From the NCBI GenBank assembly GCA_937944275.1, contig CALDZH010000122.1, positions 1 through 40,454 of the forward strand: a stretch of 40,454 nt of DNA. The letters run 5' to 3'. This document shows, in pieces, positions 9,749-17,959 of the stretch (the stretch's first letter is position 1; each line of letters starts with the position of its first letter). The stretch is from an uncultured Woeseiaceae bacterium. Its GTDB lineage: Bacteria > Pseudomonadota > Gammaproteobacteria > Steroidobacterales > Woeseiaceae. The translations under genes and the position numbers were made by a program. Below the pieces are notes generated by a model that was not told the origin of the DNA, searched no databases, and saw nothing but the letters and a program-made list of their open reading frames with translations.

Positions 9749-10247
9749 ACGGGATTCCTTTTCATTACAACCCGAGCCGCTTACGAAAGAGCGATTCGCG
9801 TTGTATGGAGATGTGATCGAGGCATCGCTAGAGAACCCCGACGCGATGAACGAAGCGCGTTTCCAGCGCTTCAATGATCTTTGCGACATCGATGTGAGTG
9901 ACGGCGATGTTGCGGTCAGCGTCGCGCGTTGTCGCGCACCAACGAAGTTGCCCTTGCGTATTGACATGGTCGAACGTCACCCGCTAGGTAGCCAGGCATT
10001 TGTGCCTCTGAAGCCCTGTCGCATGGTTATCGTTGTTGCGCCGCCGGGTGAAGCTGTCGAGGCTTCTGAACTGCGGGCATTCGTTACCAATGGCAAACAG
10101 GGCATTAACTATCATAAAGGTACGTGGCACATGCCGCTGATCGCTTTTGATGCTGGGCAGGAATTCCTGATTGTCGACCGTGGTGGCAGCGAGTCCAACT
10201 GCGAGACGCACATGCTTGATGATGTCGTCATGCTGGAGGCTGTGTAG
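9741..10247 (+). CDS. allA: Ureidoglycolate lyase
   Basis: LTKERFALYGDVIE, MVERHPLGSQAFVPL and YHKGTWHMPLIAFD motifs. Begins within the alc 3' end. Confidence 0.9.
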   Translation: MAERDSFSLQPEPLTKERFALYGDVIEASLENPDAMNEARFQRFNDLCDIDVSDGDVAVSVARCRAPTKLPLRIDMVERHPLGSQAFVPLKPCRMVIVVAPPGEAVEASELRAFVTNGKQGINYHKGTWHMPLIAFDAGQEFLIVDRGGSESNCETHMLDDVVMLEAV

Positions 10248-11530
10248 TGGAGGCGTTGCGGGCGTCGATCCTGCACTGCCTGGCGGACCCGGGAGAGGGG
10301 TCGAAGCCTTCGGCCTGGGAATACTTCGAAGACGGGCTGCTCGCGGTTCACGATGGCCGCATCGTCGACGCAGGTCCTGCAGACGCGGTGCGGGCGAGGC
10401 TGCCCGCCGATATCGAGGTCACGGACTACGCCGGAAAACTGATTGTTCCCGGGTTCATCGACTGCCATGTGCATTTCCCGCAACTCGACATCATTGGTTC
10501 CTACGGAGCGCAGCTGCTCGACTGGTTGAACCAGTATGCCTACCCGGTAGAGGCGAAATTCGCCGACCCGGACCATGCACGTGAAGTTGCAAACGCGTTC
10601 GTCGATGAATTGTTGCGCAATGGCACGACGACGGCCCTGGTGTTTGGCACTGTGCATGCGCACTCTGCCGATGCGATTTTCGAAGCCGCCGAGGCCCGCA
10701 GCATGCGCCTGATAGCGGGCAAGGTCCTGATGGATAGCAATTGCCCGGAGGAACTCAGGGACTCTCCAGATTCGGGCTATGCGGAAAGCAAAGCCCTGAT
10801 TGAACGTTGGCACGGAAAAGGCAGGCTTGGTTACGCGATTACGCCGCGATTCGCGTTGACTTCATCGCCGGAACAACTCGCGGCCGCCGGCAAGCTTGCG
10901 GACGAATATCCGGATACCTGGATTCATACCCACCTTGCCGAGAACATGGATGAGGTTGAGCAAATTGCCAGGCAGTTCCCCGACAGCCGCAGCTACCTTG
11001 ACGTCTACGAGCAATTTGGGCTGGTGCGCGAGCGTGCCGTATTTGCGCACTGCCTGCACATGAATGACCAGGACAGGGCAAGCATGGCCACAAACCGAGC
11101 CGCCGCAGCGTTCTGTCCCACATCAAATCTATTTCTCGGCAGCGGCCTGTTCGATTTAACGGCCATGCGCGAAGCGGGCGTCTGCTGTGGCCTGGGTACG
11201 GACGTCGGCGGCGGAACCAGTCTGTCCTTGCTGAGGACGGCCAGCGAAGCCTACAAGGTCCTGCATTTGCGGGAGCACGCGTTACCCGCCACGCAAGCAC
11301 TTTACCTCGCTACGCTCGGCGCAGCCGAAGCGCTCCGCCTTGAGGACAAGATCGGCAACTTCGAGGAAGGCAAAGAGGCTGACTTCGCGGTTCTCGATTT
11401 CGAGGGATCGAACCTGACCGCGCGGCGCTGCGCGGCCGCGAGTACGATCGAAGAGAAGCTTTTTGCCCTGATGACGCTTGCCGATGACCGCAATGTTGCG
11501 GCTACCTATGTCGAAGGCCGGCTGGCCTAG
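10247..11530 (+). CDS. guaD: Guanine deaminase (amidohydrolase)
   Basis: PGFIDCHVHFPQLDIIGSYGAQLLDWLNQYAYPVEAKFAD and GLGTDVGGGTSLSLLRT motifs. GTG overlaps the allA stop. Confidence 0.93.
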   Translation: MEALRASILHCLADPGEGSKPSAWEYFEDGLLAVHDGRIVDAGPADAVRARLPADIEVTDYAGKLIVPGFIDCHVHFPQLDIIGSYGAQLLDWLNQYAYPVEAKFADPDHAREVANAFVDELLRNGTTTALVFGTVHAHSADAIFEAAEARSMRLIAGKVLMDSNCPEELRDSPDSGYAESKALIERWHGKGRLGYAITPRFALTSSPEQLAAAGKLADEYPDTWIHTHLAENMDEVEQIARQFPDSRSYLDVYEQFGLVRERAVFAHCLHMNDQDRASMATNRAAAAFCPTSNLFLGSGLFDLTAMREAGVCCGLGTDVGGGTSLSLLRTASEAYKVLHLREHALPATQALYLATLGAAEALRLEDKIGNFEEGKEADFAVLDFEGSNLTARRCAAASTIEEKLFALMTLADDRNVAATYVEGRLA

Positions 11531-11559
11531 TCGCACTCGAAATCGTCGCGACGCCGCTG

Positions 11560-11997
11560 TCAGTCAGCGACTATGACCTCGGCCTCGAGGTGAGAAGGCG
11601 CTTTCATAGAGTTCGATATGAGGCAATACTTTTCGGCCTTTTCCAGGATGACGTCCGCTTTCTTGCGGTACTTCTCGTCGGTAATCGTGAGTCGCGCCAT
11701 CACCTTGAAGCCTGAGAACTGCGTGAACTTTTCGATCTTGTCGAGTTCCCCCTCGACCGAGCACTCCAGGGTAAGCCAGTCCAGCTTGGCTTTCCTCGCA
11801 ATAGCGCGGAACGACAATATGAAACAATTGGCGACTGCGCCAACAAGCATGGTCTCGGGGGACCAGACATCACCCGGTCCGCCGAACTGGGGTGGCCCTG
11901 CCGTTTCGAGGTCGGGCAGGCCTGCGGCGGAGACGGTTACGTTTTTCGCTCCTTCAACGCTGGCTGAGACGATGTAGTTGTGGGGTAAGTCCTGCAT
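11560..11997 (-). CDS. OsmC/Ohr-family protein
   Basis: MQDLPHNYIVSASVEGAKNVTVSAAG..WSPETMLVGAVANCFILSFRAIARKAKLDW; OsmC core. Start chosen at the CAT of 11995-11997. Confidence 0.85.
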   Translation of the reverse strand: MQDLPHNYIVSASVEGAKNVTVSAAGLPDLETAGPPQFGGPGDVWSPETMLVGAVANCFILSFRAIARKAKLDWLTLECSVEGELDKIEKFTQFSGFKVMARLTITDEKYRKKADVILEKAEKYCLISNSMKAPSHLEAEVIVAD

Positions 11998-12001
11998 GAA
12001 T

Positions 12002-12086
12002 CTGTCTCGCTGAAACCAAGTGTAAGTATAGTCCCGACTAGCTAACGCCAATGCAATCATTTCATAGTTTCGGATAACCGAGACAG
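12002..12086. promoter_or_regulatory. Long inverted repeat in the OsmC/CBS divergent spacer
   Basis: CTGTCTCG (12002-12009) ... CGAGACAG (12079-12086) with inner GAAAC (12012-12016) / GTTTC (12067-12071). Confidence 0.6.
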
Positions 12087-12094
12087 GTGTGGCG

Positions 12095-12496
12095 ATGCAC
12101 GATATTGCTATCGACAAGGTCATGACGTCCGACCCGGCCACCGTTAGCCCCCAGAGCAGCGCGGCCGAAGCGCGGCGCCTGCTCGACAGCAACGTTATTC
12201 ATCATCTCCCGGTCGTCGAAGGCGATCGCCTCGTCGGCATCGTGTCTTCCTCCGATCTTCTCAAGCTCCACCTGCTCGACAATACGATGGCCCTCTTCAC
12301 CCGTGCGACCGTCGACCAGATCATGGAGACGAACGTTACAGTGCTCGGCAAAAACTCGACTTTGCGCGAGGCGGTAGAAAAACTCTCCATGGGGAATTTT
12401 CATGCCTTGCCGGTCGTGGACCGAAAACGCAGGTTGCTCGGCATCGTTACATCTACAGACCTGATGAATGAGTTGATGCTTCGCCTCGGTGACTAA
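12095..12496 (+). CDS. Tandem CBS-domain protein (alternative GTG start 12089)
   Basis: Two CBS repeats: VMTSDPATVSPQSSAAEARRLLDSNVIHHLPVVEGDRLVGIVSSSDLL and IMETNVTVLGKNSTLREAVEKLSMGNFHALPVVDRKRRLLGIVTSTDLM. Confidence 0.92.
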   Translation: MHDIAIDKVMTSDPATVSPQSSAAEARRLLDSNVIHHLPVVEGDRLVGIVSSSDLLKLHLLDNTMALFTRATVDQIMETNVTVLGKNSTLREAVEKLSMGNFHALPVVDRKRRLLGIVTSTDLMNELMLRLGD

Positions 12497-13629
12497 CGCA
12501 CCAGGATCGCCCGAAAGTCATTGACGTTGGTGCGCGTGGGGCCGGTGACGACCAGGTCGCCGAGACTATCGAAAAACGCGTAGCTGTCATTGTTGGCCTG
12601 CATATCCTGTGCATCCAGCGGCGCGCGCTTCAGCGAATTCGGAAAGACGTAACATCCTGCATTGTCACCAGCCCCGTCGACACCGTCGGTGTCACAGGCG
12701 ATTGCGGATATTCTCTCGTGGCCATCAAGCGCGATCGCAAGCGCGAGGGCGTATTCGCCGTTGCGTCCACCCCTCCCTGATCCCGTTACGGGCACGGTTG
12801 TTTCGCCGCCAGAGAGGATGACGCAGGGCGGCTCGATTGGTCCATTGCCTGCAGCGATGTCAATCGCCAGCCTTGCGTGCTCGTTGGCCAGTTCGCGTGC
12901 ATCACCAGCGAGGTCGCCGAGCATATAGGGGGTGACATCAAGCTCCAGCGCACGCAGGGCCGCAGCCTGAATCGCATCATCACTGGTTGCGAGTATGCGA
13001 ACGTCACTTTCGCGCGCGGCTGCGGCATTGGTGATCGTAGGCCCCGATGCCACGACGGATGGGTCGTTGCCCGGCACGTCCGAGATTATCAGCGTAGTGA
13101 CATGCGCTGGCGAGCAAGCCTCTGCCAATTTGCCGCCTTTGACCGCCGACATTTCCCGCCGTGCCTGGTTGATCTCGTAAATCGGTGCGCCGCTCGCGAG
13201 TAACTCGATGGTCTTCGCTTTTTTTTCGTCGAGAGTGATGCCGGATGCCGGCGAGCACAGGAGTGCAGAGCCGCCTCCCGACAACAGGCAAACCACCGTG
13301 TCATCACCGGATAGATTCGAGACCAGGTCGAGAATGCGCCGCGTTGCGGTTACGCCGCGCTCATCGGGCACCGGGTGGGAGGCTTCGACGACCTCGATAT
13401 GATCGCACTCGGCCGTATGCCCGTCCGGGACGATGACCAGGCCATGGAGCGGTTCCGCCCATTGCTGCTCGATGATTGCTGCCATGCTCGCAGCGGCCTT
13501 GCCGGCGCCGACCACAATGACGTTGCCGGTCGGACGGTCTTCGAGCCAGAGCGGCATGCACGCGGCCGGGCTCGCAGCCGCAACTGCGGCATCGAATAGA
13601 ATGCGCAGAAAAGTCCGGGCGTCGGTCAT
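12493..13629 (-). CDS. Glycerate 2-kinase, DUF4147/MOFRL type
   Basis: VGAGKAAASMAAIIEQ, VEASHPVPDERGVTATRRIL, LLSGGGSALLCSPA, LSGGETTVPVTGSGRGGRNGEYALALAIAL, ACDTDGVDGAGDNAG. Confidence 0.92.
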   Translation of the reverse strand: MTDARTFLRILFDAAVAAASPAACMPLWLEDRPTGNVIVVGAGKAAASMAAIIEQQWAEPLHGLVIVPDGHTAECDHIEVVEASHPVPDERGVTATRRILDLVSNLSGDDTVVCLLSGGGSALLCSPASGITLDEKKAKTIELLASGAPIYEINQARREMSAVKGGKLAEACSPAHVTTLIISDVPGNDPSVVASGPTITNAAAARESDVRILATSDDAIQAAALRALELDVTPYMLGDLAGDARELANEHARLAIDIAAGNGPIEPPCVILSGGETTVPVTGSGRGGRNGEYALALAIALDGHERISAIACDTDGVDGAGDNAGCYVFPNSLKRAPLDAQDMQANNDSYAFFDSLGDLVVTGPTRTNVNDFRAILVR

Positions 13630-14228
13630 CCGACCGGCAGATCTTCTTCCCTGACGTGTGGCTCAAGTCTTTTGAGCAGGTCGGCCATTTCCGGCCTGTT
13701 CTGCCGCAACTCGGCTAAAGAAAACCCGGACATTTCGTAGGGAAGCACGAGCCAGTCTATGGTCTCGCGCACAAAATAGTCGGGCGTGCGCAGGGTTTTC
13801 TCGGTCGGCCTGAACCAGACAGTGCCGATGCGAATGTCATGTGGCAGGTTGCGGCGTGTTTTCTTCGCAAGCTGATTGATCACGGCGCTTACGCTGGAGC
13901 CGGTGCTGTAGACATCGTCGATGATCAACAGGGAGTGGTGTGAGCAAAGGTTCTCAAGCAGGTATTGCAGTCCATGTACGCGGATCGCGTCGGCCTTGTC
14001 GACCATCTGCGAGTAGCTTCGAGCACCGGTGTAGGACGTGCGAATCGCAATGTGATCGGTCTTTATGCCGAAATAGTCCAGGCCCTCCTGAACGGCGATA
14101 CCCACGGAACTGCCACCACGCCACAGGCCGACCAGGAAGTCGGGTTCGAATCCTGCTTCGTAGATATTGGCTGCTAACTGGAATGAATCCCGGAGGAGGT
14201 CGTCTGCGGCAATAAATCGCTCATTCAT
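13626..14228 (-). CDS. Purine-type phosphoribosyltransferase, paralogue A
   Basis: FLVGLWRGGSSVGIAVQEGLDYFGIKTDHIAIRT.. and LLIIDDVYSTGSSVSAVI PRTase motif; 4-bp overlap with the downstream glycerate kinase start. Confidence 0.85.
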   Translation of the reverse strand: MNERFIAADDLLRDSFQLAANIYEAGFEPDFLVGLWRGGSSVGIAVQEGLDYFGIKTDHIAIRTSYTGARSYSQMVDKADAIRVHGLQYLLENLCSHHSLLIIDDVYSTGSSVSAVINQLAKKTRRNLPHDIRIGTVWFRPTEKTLRTPDYFVRETIDWLVLPYEMSGFSLAELRQNRPEMADLLKRLEPHVREEDLPVG

Positions 14229-14313
14229 TGGTGTTATTCCCACGCCGTGCAGGGGTAGAATTGAGGTCAGCCATTATAAGGCCGCGCCCCGGTCCGCACA
14301 CAAGAGAATAACG

Positions 14314-14886
14314 ATGGACAAAACCGTACTTTCCGCCCAGGACCTGCTGGAGGACTCGATCGAGCTCGGAATTAAAGTACTCGAAAGCGGTTTCGAGCCA
14401 ACGATGATCATAGCGATCTGGCGCGGCGGGACCCCCGTCGGGATGGCCTTGCAGGAAACTCTTTCGTACTGCGGGGTTGCGTCTGACCATATTGCGATCC
14501 GCACTTCTTCCTACACGGGCGTTGATCAACGAGGCCACGTTGCTGTGCATGGTCTGAACTACATTATCAAGAAGATTTGTCATGACGACCGCGTACTGAT
14601 TGTCGACGATGTGTTCGATACAGGTAACACTATCAAGGCGGTCATTGATGAGCTGCGCAGACGCGCGCGGGACAACACACCCGAGGATATTCGTGTTGCC
14701 GTACCCTGGTTTAAGCCAAGCCGCAACGAGACGGACCTCTTGCCGGATTTCTTCCTGCGCGAAACGGCAGAATGGCTGGTATTCCCGCACGAACTCGACG
14801 CGCTGACACCGGAAGAGCTTGAGAAACATCGTCCGGAAATTGCCGATATCGTGCACCGCATCAAGTCGCCGGCGCTACCGGTTTGA
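14314..14886 (+). CDS. Purine-type phosphoribosyltransferase, paralogue B
   Basis: MIIAIWRGGTPVGMALQETLSYCGVASDHIAIRTSSYTG and VLIVDDVFDTGNTIKAVIDEL PRPP-binding motif. Confidence 0.88.
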   Translation: MDKTVLSAQDLLEDSIELGIKVLESGFEPTMIIAIWRGGTPVGMALQETLSYCGVASDHIAIRTSSYTGVDQRGHVAVHGLNYIIKKICHDDRVLIVDDVFDTGNTIKAVIDELRRRARDNTPEDIRVAVPWFKPSRNETDLLPDFFLRETAEWLVFPHELDALTPEELEKHRPEIADIVHRIKSPALPV

Positions 14887-14889
14887 GCG

Positions 14890-15459
14890 ATGCGCAGGGT
14901 CTGCGTTTACTGCGGTTCGAACCCTGGCAGGCGGCCTGAATACGCTGCGGCTGCGGGCGAACTGGCAGACGTGCTGGTTCGACACGAACTTGAGCTCGTT
15001 TACGGCGGAGCCGACAAAGGCATCATGGGCGTGCTCGCTGATGCGATGCTGGAACAGGGCGGCAAGGTGCACGGCGTCATTCCCAAGATGCTCACAGCGA
15101 AGGAACTTGCACACCAGGGCTTGACCGAATTGCATGTTGTCGCGTCGATGCATGCTCGGAAGAGCATGATGGCTGCGCTCTCGGACGGATTTATTGCGAT
15201 GCCCGGCGGTTATGGCACGCTCGAGGAAATCATCGAGATGGTCACCTGGGGCCAGCTGCACTTCCACGACAAACCCTGTGGTCTGCTCAATGTCGGCGGT
15301 TACTTCGACCATTTACTGGCTTTTCTCGATCACGCTAACAAAGAGGGATTCCTGCGCCGCGAGAACCGCGACATGTTGCTTGTGGATTCGGACCCCGTCG
15401 GGATCATCCAGCAGTTCGAACGTTACACCGCCCCACACGTCGAGAAGTGGACCGCGTAA
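14890..15459 (+). CDS. LOG-family (TIGR00730-type) nucleoside 5'-monophosphate phosphoribohydrolase
   Basis: VYCGSNPGRRPEY, LVYGGADKGIMGVLADA, SMHARKSMM, MPGGYGTLEEIIEMVTWGQL. Confidence 0.93.
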   Translation: MRRVCVYCGSNPGRRPEYAAAAGELADVLVRHELELVYGGADKGIMGVLADAMLEQGGKVHGVIPKMLTAKELAHQGLTELHVVASMHARKSMMAALSDGFIAMPGGYGTLEEIIEMVTWGQLHFHDKPCGLLNVGGYFDHLLAFLDHANKEGFLRRENRDMLLVDSDPVGIIQQFERYTAPHVEKWTA

Positions 15460-15468
15460 CCCGCTGGG

Positions 15469-16647
15469 TCAACCGCGAGCCTGGGTAAACCTGAGTTTGA
15501 GCTGCCCCTTGGCCGGTGCCCTGAGATTCTGCCCATGCAGGGCGTAGCGAATGCCAAAGCGACGTCCGCTTAACTCGTCACCCACACACAATAGCAGGGG
15601 AGACAGAAATATCTCGATAGGTTCGCCTGGCGGAATATCGCCGATCTTGGCTGTGATATTCACTGCGTCGTCTTTCAACATTACGGTGGGGTAATTGGCA
15701 ATTTCATCGGGCGTCCGCTCGACGAAGCGGTTGTTTGTCGGACGTTTTGGCAGCCGATCGGCAACGTAAAACGAATTATGATTTGGCAGGGCCAGCGACA
15801 ACGATGCATCAATGATGGGCTCTTCACCCTGGTTGTAAACGATGAGCTGCAATCGTTCCGCGTATTCGTGAAACAGGAAGTGATTGTCCTCGTCGCGATA
15901 TTTGCTGCGAATCTGGTTCAGCTCGACCATGATATCTTCCGGCGAACGTTCAACGTATGGATCGGCGGTGCCAAAGAGCCGGGCGTGTGTCAGGCGTGCC
16001 ACCATCGTTGTCGATCCAGAGTTGCCCGACATACTGCGCACATTGAGCATCTCCTCGAGCTTGTTCGATGCCAGGGCCGATGGCATTTTGGACAAGTCAC
16101 AGGTCGGGATCGCACGATCCTTATGAATGATTTCGCCTGGAAAGCCGACCTCGATGTCGCCAGCTGACACAGAGTCCCGGAACTTGTCCTCGAATAACTC
16201 CATTAGCTGTCTGCGACCCATCTTGATCACAGCGTTGTTCACGCGTTTGTAGGCGTCGCCGCGGCGAAGCGTTTCCGAGTAGTCCACGCGCATCATATAT
16301 GGCCGGTCCTGGCAATCACCAATCTCGAAGACACCTATTTGCGTACCGTCGAAGGACACGGGTTTGTAACGAATTCGAACCGGTGGCTCGATGAACTCAT
16401 TCGCCAAAGACTGATACGAGGGTTTTCCCGAAAAATCTTCTGTCGGGATCTGCTGGGTTCGCTTGCGACCCTTTTCATCAAGATCGACGCCCATGACGAT
16501 GTAGCGATTGCCTTCCACGGAAGCATTCGCAAGGGCAAGCACGTCACGAAGGAAAGACCGAATTCCCTCGTTTCCGTACGCGTGTCTTCGAAACTGGATG
16601 CTGGATTCCGGAGTCGCAGATCGCGCTATTTTCAATAAACGGTCCAT
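15469..16647 (-). CDS. AlbA_2 (Schlafen-type) putative ATP/DNA-binding domain protein
   Basis: IRSFLRDVLALANASVEGNRYIVMGVD and MRVDYSETLRRGDAYKRVNNAVIKMGRRQLMELFEDKF resemble AlbA_2-domain proteins. Confidence 0.65.
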   Translation of the reverse strand: MDRLLKIARSATPESSIQFRRHAYGNEGIRSFLRDVLALANASVEGNRYIVMGVDLDEKGRKRTQQIPTEDFSGKPSYQSLANEFIEPPVRIRYKPVSFDGTQIGVFEIGDCQDRPYMMRVDYSETLRRGDAYKRVNNAVIKMGRRQLMELFEDKFRDSVSAGDIEVGFPGEIIHKDRAIPTCDLSKMPSALASNKLEEMLNVRSMSGNSGSTTMVARLTHARLFGTADPYVERSPEDIMVELNQIRSKYRDEDNHFLFHEYAERLQLIVYNQGEEPIIDASLSLALPNHNSFYVADRLPKRPTNNRFVERTPDEIANYPTVMLKDDAVNITAKIGDIPPGEPIEIFLSPLLLCVGDELSGRRFGIRYALHGQNLRAPAKGQLKLRFTQARG

Positions 16648-16804
16648 GGCTCCCGTAATTCTCGCTTAATTATGTTGAAGAGAACGCGACAGAATCGACA
16701 CTTCTGAGATCGGGTTCAGGATGCAGACGCGCCTGTGCCAAAGGGTTTACAGCCCGCTACGCATTAGCGACCATTGCGCTGTGAGCACTAACTCTACAGC
16801 GCTG

Positions 16805-17818
16805 ATGGCCATCACGGCCGCCGCGCCGACCATTGATCAGTCTGTCGTGATGCAGGCCGTCCATGAGCAATTTGGACTGCGGGGCGAATACTCCTCGCTA
16901 GTTAGCGAGCGCGATCAGAATTTTCTTCTCCGGACCGCAGACGCGAGGCAATTTCTCGTGAAAGTGACGAGCGCGGTTGAAGAAGCAGCGACAACCGACT
17001 TTCAGATCGGCGCACTGCAGCATATTGCGAAAACAGGTGGCATTCTCGCGCCGGGGGTTGTGCCGACTTTAAGCGGTGATCCGTCTGGTCAGTTGAGAAG
17101 CGCTGGGAATAGCCATCGACTGCGGGTCATGACCTGGGTAAACGGGGAGCAACTCGAGAAATCGCATATTGATACCGCACTTGCCGAGCGATTCGGCCGG
17201 GCACTGGCGGAGCTTGATCTTGCATTGCAAGGGTATTCACATCCCGGAGAAAATCCGGCCTTGCTGTGGGATTTGCATCGAGTCACAGAATTACGCGACT
17301 TGCTCGATGCGATACGCGACCCGACGGTGCAGGTAGGTGTTACCAAAGCCATTGACGACTACGAAAACCATGTCGTACCGGCGCTGCCGATGCTTCGTGC
17401 ACAGGTCATACACAGTGATGCGAATCCCGAGAACGTGTTGGTTGCAGGCAAGAGGCTCGGATTCATCGATTTTGGTGACGCCATCAAGGCTCCCCTCGTT
17501 TTCGACGTTGCGATCGCAGCCTCGTATATGCGCGTTTTTGACGGCGATCCGACGATGCTGATCGAGCCATTCATCGGTGGTTACCATGCGGTTTTGCCAT
17601 TGCACGCAATCGAAAACAGGCTGCTGTTTGACCTGATCCGTGCCCGCCTGACAACGACGATTACGCTTTTGTACTGGCGTCTGCGGACCCGGCCCGAAAA
17701 TGATCCATACCGGCAAAAAGCGCTGGATCTCGAGGGCGGAGCAGAAAAGTTTCTAACCGCGCTCGACACCTTGGGGCGAAGTGCTTTTAATAATAAAATC
17801 AGTAAGTTATATCTTTAG
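16805..17818 (+). CDS. Aminoglycoside phosphotransferase (APH)-family kinase
   Basis: QVIHSDANPENVLVAGKRLGFIDFGDAIKAPLVFDVAIA catalytic and Mg-binding loops. Start uncertain (upstream ATG 16721). Confidence 0.85.
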   Translation: MAITAAAPTIDQSVVMQAVHEQFGLRGEYSSLVSERDQNFLLRTADARQFLVKVTSAVEEAATTDFQIGALQHIAKTGGILAPGVVPTLSGDPSGQLRSAGNSHRLRVMTWVNGEQLEKSHIDTALAERFGRALAELDLALQGYSHPGENPALLWDLHRVTELRDLLDAIRDPTVQVGVTKAIDDYENHVVPALPMLRAQVIHSDANPENVLVAGKRLGFIDFGDAIKAPLVFDVAIAASYMRVFDGDPTMLIEPFIGGYHAVLPLHAIENRLLFDLIRARLTTTITLLYWRLRTRPENDPYRQKALDLEGGAEKFLTALDTLGRSAFNNKISKLYL

Positions 17819-17959
17819 CGCGATCAGATCCGAATAATAAGTCTGAAAAACAGACCATTCAGGGCGCGGTTTGCGTTGCAAACCTGAGAAACAGTTCCGG
17901 AAGTCAAACGCCTGCGCTGGCTAAAATTCACCACATATTTCGTTAAATCGAAGCCGTGA

